A DNA stretch of 32,924 nt from Nitrospinales bacterium (GTDB taxonomy: Bacteria > Nitrospinota_A > UBA7883 > JACRGQ01): positions 1-32,924 of the forward strand of contig JAHFEJ010000027.1 of assembly GCA_023248535.1 (NCBI GenBank), in the 5' to 3' direction. Positions 18,360 to 27,278 of this stretch are shown here, in pieces. Position 1 is the first letter of the stretch. Every line of letters begins with the position of its first letter. The translations under genes were made by a program, and so were the position numbers. The notes beneath the pieces are model-generated. The model made no database searches. It was not told the DNA's origin and saw nothing but the letters and a program-made list of their open reading frames with translations.

Positions 18360-19799
18360 ATGGCTAAGACAAGGGTCATCGAGATAGAGCCGATAACGCG
18401 CGTGGAGGGACATGGGAAAGTCACCATCCACCTTGACGACCACAATAATGTGCGTGAAGCGCGGCTGCATGTTGTCGAATTCCGCGGGTTCGAGCGATTT
18501 ATTTGCGGCCGCCCGTATTGGGAAGTCCCGGTAATCGTCCAGCGGCTATGCGGCATATGCCCGGTAAGCCACCATCTGGCCGCCTCAAAAGCGATGGATA
18601 TGATTGTCGGGGCGAAAAAACTAACGCCAACCGCTGAAAAGATGCGCCGGTTGATGCATTACGGCCAAATCATGCAAAGCCACGTGTTGCACTTTTTCCA
18701 TCTGGCCTCGCCGGATCTGTTGTTCGGCTTTGATTCCGATCCTGAATCGCGCAATGTCATCGGCGTTATAGACAAAATGCCTGAGTTGGCCGTTCAGGGC
18801 GTTATGATGCGCAAATTCGGCCAGGAGATCATCAAGGCTACCGCCGGAAAGAAGATACATGGAACCGGCGCGGTGCCCGGTGGTGTGAACAAAAACCTTT
18901 CCATCGCGGAACGGGACGGTTTTTTACGCGATATCGGAAAGATGAAAAAATGGGCGCATGGCGCACTGGACATCGCACGGAAATATTCCCTCGATAACCT
19001 CATGGCTGTACAGGCATTCGCGGTATTCAACTCCAGCCACCTTTCACTCGTGCGCGAAGATGGCGCTTTGGACCTTTATCATGGGAACTTGCGGGCTTTG
19101 GATGCCGGGGGCAACATTATTTTCGATCAGGTCGATTACCGCCGTTTTAATGATTACCTTATGGAAGAGGTAAAGCCTTGGTCGTACATGAAGTTCCCGT
19201 TTATTAAATCCCGCGGGCACATTGACGGATGGTACCGCGTGGGGCCGTTGTCGCGCATGAACACCATCGGGTTTATCGATACCCCGGAGGCCGGCAAAGC
19301 GTTGGCCGAATTCAAGAACCTTACCCGTGGGATGCCAAACCATATGTCGCTGGCCTATCATTGGGCACGGATGATAGAGACCTTGCACTGTGTGGAAAAA
19401 ATCGAAGAATTACTTAATGATCCCGACCTTCAGGGAACCGATCTGATGGTCAAAGGGGAGCGCGCGGGGGAGGGGATAGGCGTGATTGAAGCGCCACGCG
19501 GGACATTATTCCATCATTATAAAGTTGATGAAAACGACTTGGTGACATTCTGCAACCTGATAGTTTCCACCACCCACAATAATGAGGCAATGAACCGCGC
19601 CGTCAAAAAAGTGGCTCAGGATCACATTTCAGGAAAACCAAAAATAACGGAAGGAATGCTGAACCACGTTGAAGTCGCGGTACGGGCATATGATCCTTGC
19701 CTTTCGTGCGCAACGCATGCGATCGGGAAAATGCCGCTGGCAATCGAACTGTATGACGCTGATGGCAATCTTATCGACCGGAACAGCCAATATCTTTGA
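18360..19799 (+). CDS. hoxH: NAD-reducing hydrogenase large subunit HoxH ([NiFe])
   Basis: 479 aa; L1 motif RLCGICPVSHH, L2 motif DPCLSCATH followed by a 26-aa C-terminal extension. Confidence 0.95.
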   Translation: MAKTRVIEIEPITRVEGHGKVTIHLDDHNNVREARLHVVEFRGFERFICGRPYWEVPVIVQRLCGICPVSHHLAASKAMDMIVGAKKLTPTAEKMRRLMHYGQIMQSHVLHFFHLASPDLLFGFDSDPESRNVIGVIDKMPELAVQGVMMRKFGQEIIKATAGKKIHGTGAVPGGVNKNLSIAERDGFLRDIGKMKKWAHGALDIARKYSLDNLMAVQAFAVFNSSHLSLVREDGALDLYHGNLRALDAGGNIIFDQVDYRRFNDYLMEEVKPWSYMKFPFIKSRGHIDGWYRVGPLSRMNTIGFIDTPEAGKALAEFKNLTRGMPNHMSLAYHWARMIETLHCVEKIEELLNDPDLQGTDLMVKGERAGEGIGVIEAPRGTLFHHYKVDENDLVTFCNLIVSTTHNNEAMNRAVKKVAQDHISGKPKITEGMLNHVEVAVRAYDPCLSCATHAIGKMPLAIELYDADGNLIDRNSQYL

Positions 19800-20247
19800 T
19801 CTGAGATCCGGGACCGTGCTCGTGATCGGGTACGGCAATCCGGGCCGCATGGATGATGGCCTTGGTCCGGCTTTGTCTGCCCGGCTTGAAGCGTGCGCCC
19901 TCAAAGGCGTGTCTGTTGAAACGGATTACCAGCTGGTAGTGGAGCACGCCCACGAAATTGCCCAGCATGATCATGTGGTTTTTGCCGATGCGGCCATTAA
20001 AGGTGAGGCCCCGTTCTCGTTCACTGAAATCACCGTGCCGGATCATCAGCCGCCTTTCAACAGCCATAGCCTTTCGCCGGAGGCGGGGATGTTTTTTGCA
20101 AGGACGATGTTCGGCGCCACAACAAAGGGGTATATGCTTGGCATCCGTGGTTACGAGTTTGACGGGTTCGATGAACGCTTATCGGAGCGGGCAAAGGAAA
20201 ATCTTGAAGCCGCTTTCTCGTTTATTGTGAAACTTCTTGGGCGGTAA
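19762..20247 (+). CDS. hoxW: Hydrogenase maturation protease HoxW (start codon uncertain; overlaps hoxH)
   Basis: VLVIGYGNPGRMDDGLGPALSARLE motif of [NiFe]-hydrogenase endopeptidases; in-frame ATG 19762 or GTG 19816 are more plausible starts than the track start 19669. Confidence 0.85.
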   Translation: MAILSTGTANIFDLRSGTVLVIGYGNPGRMDDGLGPALSARLEACALKGVSVETDYQLVVEHAHEIAQHDHVVFADAAIKGEAPFSFTEITVPDHQPPFNSHSLSPEAGMFFARTMFGATTKGYMLGIRGYEFDGFDERLSERAKENLEAAFSFIVKLLGR

Positions 20248-20263
20248 AAGCGGCTCGGCTGAT

Positions 20264-20281
20264 CTCCATGTTTGAATGGAG
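20264..20281. terminator. Candidate hairpin between convergent hoxW and holA
   Basis: CTCCAT-GTTTGA-ATGGAG in the 41-bp convergent intergenic gap; no long T-tract. Confidence 0.3.
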
Positions 20282-20288
20282 TTGGTGT

Positions 20289-21416
20289 TTAGCGGAGGGA
20301 CAAGGCTTTGGACTGGGGCGTTATGATGCCGACCAACTCCTGTTCAAGAATATGCCATTCGTTCAGGCTGGCGCTTTTCATTAAGTGGTCGGCGCGCGCG
20401 AGCCGGAAGATGATTTTCTTGAACTGATCGGCGGTCATCTTCCGGGCCTGATCCGTGAGCTTGTTAAGGTGCCACGGCGATTTGACACCGGCTCGCGCCA
20501 TGATTTCATCGTCACGCAGGCGCTGATCCCTTCCACTGCGAACCACCAATAGTTTCCGGAAATGCGATGCGAGCATTCCCATGACCGGCAGGTAGTGTAT
20601 CCCCTGCATTTTGAGCGATAAAAGTGCGTTGAGTGCGCCTTCCATGTTGCGGGTGGCCAGCGCATCGGTCAGTTTGAAAATATTATCCTGGCTGGGAGCG
20701 GACATGCACTCTTCCACATCCGTCATCGTCACCCGTGTATTTTCGCCCATGTAAAGTGCCAGCTTGTTCATTTCGCTGTCGAAAAAGGGAAAGTTTCCCA
20801 CTACCCGTTCTTTGCCGGTATCTTTTCCCACAAAGCGCTCTTCCATCCATGCGCGGGCATCGGGCGCGAAGGTGAGGCCGCTTAATTTGAGTTTCTCATC
20901 GAAGATGGCTTTGCGATCCCCCTCGGCGAGGTTGAAAGAGAGGGTAAAAGCGGCTGCCGCGATCTCCTTCCAGAGCTTCTGCCGCATATCGATTTTGCCG
21001 GGTACAATGACCAAAACCACGTCGGGAGAAGGTTCATGCAAGTATTTCAAAAACGCCAGCAGCTCCTTTTCCTCCAAGCGGACGTTTTTGGCCCCTATTG
21101 CGTCATCCGCTTCATCTTCGTCATCCGCTCCACGTCCTTTTTTCAAAAGACCCTGCAGCAGAACCCCCCGTTTTTCCGAAAAAAACGAAACGGTGAGCAC
21201 GTCAGAAATAAAATCGCCGAACGGATTTTCCGTAAGGTCGTATGTGCGCCACGCGGTGCTGGGATCACCAGTTTTCAGTAGATGATCGCGGATGGAGCGA
21301 ACGGCGGATGCAATGCCGCTTTCCTGCTCGCCGTGGAAAAAATAGATGGGGTCAGTCTTGCCGGAGGCAAGCGATTGCTGAAGGTCTTTGAGCGAGCGGG
21401 TTTCCTTAGCGGCCAA
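20289..21416 (-). CDS. holA: DNA polymerase III subunit delta (HolA), probable TTG start
   Basis: Minus ORF with IYFFHGEQESGIASAVRSIRDHLL, LTVSFFSEKRGVLLQGLL, NIFKLTDALATRNMEGALNALLSLKMQGIHYLPVMGMLASHFRKLLVV. The first 41 aa of the track ORF overlap the next gene; TTG at 21416 gives LAAKETRSLKDLQQSL. Confidence 0.85.
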   Translation of the reverse strand: MAAKETRSLKDLQQSLASGKTDPIYFFHGEQESGIASAVRSIRDHLLKTGDPSTAWRTYDLTENPFGDFISDVLTVSFFSEKRGVLLQGLLKKGRGADDEDEADDAIGAKNVRLEEKELLAFLKYLHEPSPDVVLVIVPGKIDMRQKLWKEIAAAAFTLSFNLAEGDRKAIFDEKLKLSGLTFAPDARAWMEERFVGKDTGKERVVGNFPFFDSEMNKLALYMGENTRVTMTDVEECMSAPSQDNIFKLTDALATRNMEGALNALLSLKMQGIHYLPVMGMLASHFRKLLVVRSGRDQRLRDDEIMARAGVKSPWHLNKLTDQARKMTADQFKKIIFRLARADHLMKSASLNEWHILEQELVGIITPQSKALSLR

Positions 21417-22134
21417 GCGCCAGCCTGTCGATAAGGTAGCGGGGCAGATTGTTTTTTTCCATTTTTTTCTGTACACGGGCGACATCGTATTCCACGCGGC
21501 GGTATTCGATGTTCCGTTCTTTGGAATCGTACACCACATAGCAGGATTCGGGATTGGAATCGCGCGATTGTCCCACGCTGCCGACGTTGATGATATATTT
21601 GCGGTTTTTGTCCAGCGTTTTGTAGATGTCGCGTATCGGCATGACGTTCACTTCGTCGATATACTCGATGATGATCGGCTGGTGGCTGTGCCCCACAAAG
21701 CAGATGTCGGAAGCCAGCGCGCGGTAGTTATCCATGGCATCCTGCATGGTAAGGACATAGTGCCACGCCTCCGGCTCCAGCGGGGTGGCGTGGGCGAAGA
21801 GCAGGCCGTCCATCTGGGTGGATGGCTGGAGCGATTTGAGCCACTCCTTGTTCGGTTCGGTGAGCGCGTCGATGGTCCAGAAGAGCGATTCTTTGGCATA
21901 GGGGTTGAAGTACGAGTGATCGGTAAGGCCGACGGCCGCCCAGTCGTGGTTGCCAGCGAGAATGAGATCGGCATTTTTTTTGACCAGTTCAATGCACTCG
22001 TTCGGCTCCGGGCCGTAGCCGACGATGTCACCCAGAAAGACCTTCTTGTCGACATTCTCACGCTTGATGTCCTTCAGCACGGCTTCAAAGGCTTCCATGT
22101 TGCCGTGGATGTCGGAGTATATGGCGATTCTCAT
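21406..22134 (-). CDS. Metallophosphoesterase (calcineurin-like, YfcE/diadenosine tetraphosphatase type)
   Basis: 242 aa; MRIAIYSDIHGNMEAFEAVL, FLGDIVGYGPEPNECIELV, LAGNHDW, FVGHSHQP, INVGSVGQSRD. Confidence 0.93.
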   Translation of the reverse strand: MRIAIYSDIHGNMEAFEAVLKDIKRENVDKKVFLGDIVGYGPEPNECIELVKKNADLILAGNHDWAAVGLTDHSYFNPYAKESLFWTIDALTEPNKEWLKSLQPSTQMDGLLFAHATPLEPEAWHYVLTMQDAMDNYRALASDICFVGHSHQPIIIEYIDEVNVMPIRDIYKTLDKNRKYIINVGSVGQSRDSNPESCYVVYDSKERNIEYRRVEYDVARVQKKMEKNNLPRYLIDRLALGR

Positions 22135-22557
22135 TCAATTCCCTTCTCGGCCGTTTCGTACGTCTTTCTGGATTCTACCCAAAATGCCGTTGATAAAGGA
22201 AGAAGAATCGGGGGCGGCATATTGCTTGGCCATCTCCACTGCCTCGTCGATAACGACGGCGGTCGGGATTTCCGAATGTTCTTTCAACTCCCATGTCGCG
22301 ATGCGGAGGATGTTCTTGTCGATGTCGGCCATACGCGCCACCGGCCAGTTGTCGCTGGCGGCGGAGATGATGGCGTCCAGCTCGGCGCGTGCGTCATTCA
22401 CCCCGTTGACCATGGTCATGGTGAAGTCTTTCAGTTGATCCGATACTTTGTGCTCCAGCCAGTAGTCGGCCGCGGCCAGATCGGCGGATTGCGCCGAAAA
22501 TTCCATCGAATAGAGTATACGCATTGCGGCTTCGCGCCCGGCCCTTCGTGATCCCAT
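22135..22557 (-). CDS. nusB: Transcription antitermination factor NusB
   Basis: 140 aa; SRRAGREAAMRILYSMEF, WPVARMADIDKNILRIATWEL, PTAVVIDEAVEMAKQYAAPDSSSFINGILGRI. Confidence 0.95.
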   Translation of the reverse strand: MGSRRAGREAAMRILYSMEFSAQSADLAAADYWLEHKVSDQLKDFTMTMVNGVNDARAELDAIISAASDNWPVARMADIDKNILRIATWELKEHSEIPTAVVIDEAVEMAKQYAAPDSSSFINGILGRIQKDVRNGREGN

Positions 22558-22674
22558 GTTATTTCCTTGCCCGTAAATGTTAAATGCAAATGATGCCGTA
22601 CCATTATGCCTCTTTATTATCCAATAGGGAATGCCGGGAAAATGGCGGATTTTCGCGCGTCCGGGGGAGGGGAA

Positions 22675-23133
22675 TTACATGCTGGAGAACTGGTCGCGCT
22701 CCCTGCGTATGATATCGTTGGCGCGCTGGCTGACGATGCGGGCAAGGTTTTTGTATATTTTCGCCAGCAGCCCGAGGCTCATGTTGCCGTCGAATATCTT
22801 TTCCGAGATGTTGAAAACCTGGGTATCATCCACCGCGCGGACGGATGCGTTGCGGGTTTGCCCGTAGAGCATCCCCATCTCGCCAAAGATGTGGCCGTCG
22901 GCCAACCTGACTATCACCTTGTCCGGTTCGCGGGGCATGAAAATCTCGACAGCCCCGGAGATCACAATGTAAAGGCTGTCCGCCGGATCGTTTTTATGGA
23001 AGATTACCTGTCCTTTTTTAAATATCTGTGGCTTGACCAGCCTGAAGAGGTTCACCATGTCCTGATCGTTGAATTCGCGGAAGAGGGCGCAGTTGGCCCG
23101 CAGTTTGTCGAGCATCTCTTTTTGTGTGGCCAT
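22675..23133 (-). CDS. Cyclic nucleotide-binding (CRP/CAP-like sensor) domain protein
   Basis: 152 aa; FKKGQVIFHKNDPADSLYIVISGAVEIF, GHIFGEMGMLYGQTRNASVRAVDDTQVFNI; no HTH domain. Confidence 0.9.
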   Translation of the reverse strand: MATQKEMLDKLRANCALFREFNDQDMVNLFRLVKPQIFKKGQVIFHKNDPADSLYIVISGAVEIFMPREPDKVIVRLADGHIFGEMGMLYGQTRNASVRAVDDTQVFNISEKIFDGNMSLGLLAKIYKNLARIVSQRANDIIRRERDQFSSM

Positions 23134-23145
23134 CTTCGTTACCTG

Positions 23146-23280
23146 TTAATTTGAAAGAAAAAGAATGAGAAGATAAAGAAGAAACAAGGGAAGGGGAACC
23201 AATGCAAGGAAAATGAATATCCCTTTTTCATTTTTGGCTTTGGCTGCCTTTTCCGATAAAAATTCAGGTTTTTCGCTCAA
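23146..23280 (-). CDS. Possible 44-aa small membrane protein (TTG start), absent from the ORF track
   Basis: Manual translation: (M)SEKPEFLSEKAAKAKNEKGIFIFLALVPLPLFLLYLLILFLSN*; AGGAG 8 nt upstream of the TTG; one TM helix. Confidence 0.4.
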   Translation of the reverse strand: MSEKPEFLSEKAAKAKNEKGIFIFLALVPLPLFLLYLLILFLSN

Positions 23281-23300
23281 GTAATGGACTCCTAATAAGC

Positions 23301-23377
23301 CGTTTGTTTTTCCCGCACCGGCCCGTGCCGACGCCGGATTACATCATTGCATACCTTGGGGCTTTCTGTCACCGGGG
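23301..23377. repeat. Copy 1 of a ~77-nt diverged direct repeat flanking the toxin-antitoxin pair
   Basis: Aligns without gaps to 24109..24185, about 53/77 identical by eye, including CGGCCCGYGCCGA, ATCAT, CATA, CTTTYTGTCACYGGGG. Confidence 0.55.
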
Positions 23378-23445
23378 TGGTGGCGGGATCGGCGGTTGGC
23401 GTTAAGGACTATTTATGGTACGTTATTCGGGTAGGAGGTGTATGC

Positions 23446-23718
23446 ATGAAAATTATCGAAGATATACGGCCGGTTACATTCCTGAAGACGAAAACCGCCG
23501 AGGTTCTGGCGCAAATCAATGAAACTCACCGGCCGCTCATCATCACCCAAAACGGGGAACCAAGAGCGGTAATACAGGACCCGGAATCCTACGAGCGCAT
23601 GAAATCCGCCATCGGCCTTATGAAATTGCTGATGCAGGGGGAAGAAGACATCCGCCGGGGCCGCACCAACCGGCAGGAAGAGGTCTTCGCCAGCATAAAA
23701 AAGAAACTGGGATCGTGA
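23446..23718 (+). CDS. Phd/YefM-family antitoxin
   Basis: MKIIEDIRPVTFLKTKTAEVLAQINETHRPLIITQNGEPRAVIQDPESYERM, preceded by GTAGGAGGTG; 90 aa. The track start 23347 is too early. Confidence 0.88.
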   Translation: MKIIEDIRPVTFLKTKTAEVLAQINETHRPLIITQNGEPRAVIQDPESYERMKSAIGLMKLLMQGEEDIRRGRTNRQEEVFASIKKKLGS

Positions 23719-23731
23719 TCCGCCGTTCCGC

Positions 23732-24061
23732 ATGACGCGAAAATATGACGTCCAATGGGCGGATACCGCCGAAAAGGATTTGGAATCGATCATCAGTTAC
23801 ATCGCCAACGACAGCGTGGAGCAAGCGCTGAGGGTGTTGGAGATAATCCGGGTAAAGGCGGAGGCCTTGAACCGTTTTCCGGATAGGGGGCGCGTTGTTC
23901 CCGATCTGACGGAACAGGGGATTACCCTTTACCGTGAGCTGATCATTGCGCCGTGGCGGCTTTTATACAGAATATCAGGAACCACCGTTTACGTTCTGGC
24001 CGTTTTTGATTCACGGCGCAACCCGGAAGATATTTTGCTCAACCGGTTTTTAGCACGATAA
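23732..24061 (+). CDS. RelE/ParE-family toxin
   Basis: 109 aa; YDVQWADTAEKDLESIISYIANDS...LNRFPDRGRVVPDL...YRELIIAPWRLLYRISGTTVYVLAVFDSRRN; directly downstream of the antitoxin. Confidence 0.9.
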   Translation: MTRKYDVQWADTAEKDLESIISYIANDSVEQALRVLEIIRVKAEALNRFPDRGRVVPDLTEQGITLYRELIIAPWRLLYRISGTTVYVLAVFDSRRNPEDILLNRFLAR

Positions 24062-24066
24062 AAAGC

Positions 24067-24082
24067 CGGCTCTCAAGAGCCG
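24067..24082. terminator. Hairpin directly after the toxin gene, T-rich on the minus-strand side
   Basis: CGGCTC-TCAA-GAGCCG; read on the minus strand it is followed by GCTTTTTATC. Confidence 0.35.
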
Positions 24083-24108
24083 CCCCTTCCCTGTCATCTC
24101 TGAAGGCG

Positions 24109-24185
24109 CGTCTATTGTTACCGCATCGGCCCGCGCCGATGTTGCTGCTTATCATCCCATATCTTCCCTCTTTTTGTCACTGGGG
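24109..24185. repeat. Copy 2 of the ~77-nt diverged direct repeat flanking the toxin-antitoxin pair
   Basis: See copy 1; this copy contains the fuller 7-bp hairpin CATCGGC-CCGC-GCCGATG. Confidence 0.55.
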
Positions 24186-24562
24186 GGCAGGGAAGTTTTC
24201 CGTCTGCTGCTGAGTCCAGATGCAGCCTCGGCATTCCCCGCGGAAGAGGTTGTCAATGATTCCTTGCGGAAAATATTCGAGAGATAGATGGGTTCACTGA
24301 ATTGAGATAGAGCCAGAAAACGGTGAAACAGGCGAATTAAAGCGAAAAAAATATATTTTGTAATATTTCGTAATTTATGACCTCTGCTCTGCTGGAGGCA
24401 TCTTTAAACTATTCAGCTGGTTGCGTTTCGGTGCGGCATTCCATTATTCATGAATATTCATGGCGCTGCCAATTTTTGGGTTATTGCGTAAATTTAGAAA
24501 CAGTGTAAACTGCTTGCTGAGGAGTAGTAGTTTTCTCTTTATTCAGCACTTGAGGAGTTGCT

Positions 24563-24889
24563 ATGAAGATAGAGGAATTACAGGAATATGCGATGACGCT
24601 TGGTATTTTAAGCGCCGAAAAATTCACTGACACCAAGGAATTAATCCACACAATCCAGCTTGCCGATGGACGGGAAGACTGTTTTTGTTCAACGGCAGGT
24701 TGCCATTCCACGAAGTATCGTTGCGAGTGGGAGAGCGAATGCTGCAATAGAGATGGCAATGCAATAGAATCACATTCAGAAAATATATTCATGGAAGGCT
24801 TTGTTGGCAATGAGTCAGACTTCCTTGAAGCCATTCGCAAGGTCTACCGCATCCTGAGATCAAGTCCAGTTGATGAAAAACCAAAATGA
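24563..24889 (+). CDS. Small SAP-like, Cys-rich protein of unknown function
   Basis: 108 aa; MKIEELQEYAMTLGILSAEKFTDTKELIHTIQLADGREDCFCSTAGCHSTKYRCEWESECCNRDG resembles a SAP-like helix pair followed by a DCF...C...C-W...C cluster. Confidence 0.5.
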   Translation: MKIEELQEYAMTLGILSAEKFTDTKELIHTIQLADGREDCFCSTAGCHSTKYRCEWESECCNRDGNAIESHSENIFMEGFVGNESDFLEAIRKVYRILRSSPVDEKPK

Positions 24890-24920
24890 CTGCAAGTAGT
24901 TTATTCCAGTTTGAGCCTCC

Positions 24921-24950
24921 CAACAGCCGCGTCAGATTTTGCGGCTGTTG
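24921..24950. terminator. 10-bp stem inverted repeat overlapping the ribH stop codon
   Basis: CAACAGCCGC-GTCAGATTTT-GCGGCTGTTG; sits between convergent genes. Confidence 0.4.
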
Positions 24951-25396
24951 AGATCCATCATTTCCAGCGCGGTCATGGCGGCATCCCACCCGCGGTTGCC
25001 CGCTTTGCTGCCGGCCCGTTCAATAGCCTGTTCCAGATTTTCGGTGGTGACCAGACCATAGACCACCGGAATGGTGGCCCGCATCGCCAGCGCCGCGACC
25101 CCTTTGGTCACTTCGGCTGAGAGAAATTCGTAGTGGCTGGTATCGCCGCGGATAACGGTGCCGATGCAGATCACAGCATCGAACTTCTTTGCGTCGACCG
25201 CTTTGGCGGCGGCGAAGGGGATCTCGAACGCGCCCGGCACGCGGATGAGGGTGATGTCGTTATCTGAGGCGCCGTGGCGTACCAAACAGTCCCGTGCGCC
25301 ATCTATCAGCTTTGTGTTGATGAATTCGTTAAAACGGCTGGCAACGATGGCGACTTTTTTCCCCGCGCCGTTGATGTTTCCTTCTATCAGGTTCAT
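24932..25396 (-). CDS. ribH: 6,7-dimethyl-8-ribityllumazine synthase
   Basis: 154 aa; [83 protein letters not shown]. Confidence 0.97.
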   Translation of the reverse strand: MNLIEGNINGAGKKVAIVASRFNEFINTKLIDGARDCLVRHGASDNDITLIRVPGAFEIPFAAAKAVDAKKFDAVICIGTVIRGDTSHYEFLSAEVTKGVAALAMRATIPVVYGLVTTENLEQAIERAGSKAGNRGWDAAMTALEMMDLNSRKI

Positions 25397-26613
25397 TTTT
25401 TCTCTCCTTCGGTTTTCAGTTCCAGCATGTGGCCGAGTTTTGATTGTTTGGTGGTGAGGTAACGCAGGTTGTCACTTTTGGGGACGATCTGGATAGGCAC
25501 CCGGTCTTCGATGTGCAGGCCGTAACCTTCCAGGCCGACTATCTTCTTTGGATTGTTGGTGAGCAGTCGGATACGGCCCAGCCCCAGGCTTCTGAGTATC
25601 TGCGCGCCGATGCCGTAGTCGCGCAGGTCGGGCAGGAAGCCGAGCTTTTCGTTGGCTTCCACAGTGTCGTGGCCTTTGTCTTGCAGGGCATAGGCCATCA
25701 GCTTGCTCATCAGGCCGATGCCGCGCCCCTCCTGAAAGAGGTAGACCAGCACGCCGTTCCCTTCGGCGGCGATCATCCGCAGGGCGGTGTCGAGCTGTTC
25801 GCCGCAATCGCAGCGGTGGCTGTGGAATACGTCGCCGGTGAGGCACTGGCTGTGCATCCGCACCAGTGTGCTGTTTTCGCGGGAGATATCGCCCATCACC
25901 AGCGCCACATGGTTTTCGCCGTTGATGACGTTTTCAAACCCGACGATGCGGAAGGTGCCGTATTCGGTCGGCAGGTTCGCCTCGGCGATCTGTTTCACCA
26001 GCAACTCGCCTTTCAGCCGGTAGTTGATGATCTCTTTCACCGTGACCATCTTGATGCCGTGAATGGCGGCGAATTTTTCCAGATCGGGGAGGCGGGCCAT
26101 GGTGCCGTCGTCATTCATGATCTCGCAGATGACGCCGGCGGGGGAAAGTCCCGCGATGCGGGCCAAGTCGACCGAGCCTTCGGTCTGCCCGGCGCGCACC
26201 AGCACGCCGCCTTCGCGGGCGCGGAGCGGGAATACATGGCCCGGCTGGACCAGGTCTTCCGGTTTGGCGTCCGGGTTCATCGCCGCCAGGATGGTGGTGG
26301 CGCGGTCGGCGGCGGAGATGCCGGTGGAAACGCCGTGGCGCGCCTCTATGGAGACGGTAAACGCCGTGGAAAAGCGCGCGCGGTTCTTTTTGGTCATAAG
26401 GGGAAGGGCCAGCGAATCGACCTTCTCGGGGGTCATGGCGAGGCATATCAGCCCTCGGCCATACTTCGCCATGAAGTTGATTATCTCAGGGGTGGTTTTT
26501 TCGGCGGCGCAAACGAGGTCGCCTTCGTTTTCGCGGTCTTCGTCATCCATCAGGATGACCATCCGCCCGGCGGCAAGTTCTTTGGCCGCCTCTTCCACAT
26601 TGCAAAAAGCCAT
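25393..26613 (-). CDS. ribBA: Bifunctional 3,4-dihydroxy-2-butanone-4-phosphate synthase / GTP cyclohydrolase II
   Basis: 406 aa; [51 protein letters not shown], and [29 protein letters not shown]. Confidence 0.97.
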   Translation of the reverse strand: MAFCNVEEAAKELAAGRMVILMDDEDRENEGDLVCAAEKTTPEIINFMAKYGRGLICLAMTPEKVDSLALPLMTKKNRARFSTAFTVSIEARHGVSTGISAADRATTILAAMNPDAKPEDLVQPGHVFPLRAREGGVLVRAGQTEGSVDLARIAGLSPAGVICEIMNDDGTMARLPDLEKFAAIHGIKMVTVKEIINYRLKGELLVKQIAEANLPTEYGTFRIVGFENVINGENHVALVMGDISRENSTLVRMHSQCLTGDVFHSHRCDCGEQLDTALRMIAAEGNGVLVYLFQEGRGIGLMSKLMAYALQDKGHDTVEANEKLGFLPDLRDYGIGAQILRSLGLGRIRLLTNNPKKIVGLEGYGLHIEDRVPIQIVPKSDNLRYLTTKQSKLGHMLELKTEGEKK

Positions 26614-26636
26614 TTACAACCTCGATGTGCTACGGC

Positions 26637-27278
26637 TCAGATGAACCCTTTTTCTTTTAAGTACTTCTCGTCGATCCGGCTTTGCGGCCGGCCCGATAAA
26701 AGCAGTTTTTCCGTATATTTAGCTATAATATCACATTCCATGTTCACAGCCGAACCGGGGGCGAGGGTGTGCAGATTGGTGACCTCAAGAGTGTGGGGAA
26801 TAACAGCGATGGTAATGCGGCGGTTTGAAATGCGGGCGACCGTCAGGGATATTCCATTTATCGCAATAGAGCCTTTTTCAACGGTATACCTATCTATATC
26901 TTCAGGAATTTCGAAGTCCAGCTCCACGTTATCGCCAATAACCTTTTTGCCAAGGTAGCTGCCCAAGCCATCGACGTGCCCCTGCATGATGTGACCGCCG
27001 AGGCGGTCGGAGAGGCGGAGCGCCTTTTCCAAGTTTACCATCGTTTTGGGTTTATAGCCGCCGATGACGGTGCGGTCGAGCGATTCCTTCGATACGTCGA
27101 AAACGGCGCTGTTGCCCGAAAACTCCTTGGCGGTAAGGCAGACGCCGTCGATGGCGATGGAATCGCCGATGGCCGTATCGGCCCAGAATCCGGGGGCATC
27201 GATGACCAGGCGCGCGGCTTTCCCCGCGAGTGAGAGCGAGCCGACCTGGCCGGTGGCCTGTACAATGCCGGTAAACAT
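26637..27278 (-). CDS. ribE: Riboflavin synthase, alpha chain
   Basis: 213 aa; MFTGIVQATGQV, SIAIDGVCLTAKEF, GGHIMQGHVDGLG, KGSIAINGISLTV. Confidence 0.96.
   Translation of the reverse strand: MFTGIVQATGQVGSLSLAGKAARLVIDAPGFWADTAIGDSIAIDGVCLTAKEFSGNSAVFDVSKESLDRTVIGGYKPKTMVNLEKALRLSDRLGGHIMQGHVDGLGSYLGKKVIGDNVELDFEIPEDIDRYTVEKGSIAINGISLTVARISNRRITIAVIPHTLEVTNLHTLAPGSAVNMECDIIAKYTEKLLLSGRPQSRIDEKYLKEKGFI

Noticed and set aside
21388-22551. 387-aa plus-strand ORF
   Set aside because: Antisense to the phosphoesterase and nusB, both well supported.
25444-26958. 504-aa plus-strand ORF
   Set aside because: Antisense to ribBA and ribE; no recognisable domain.
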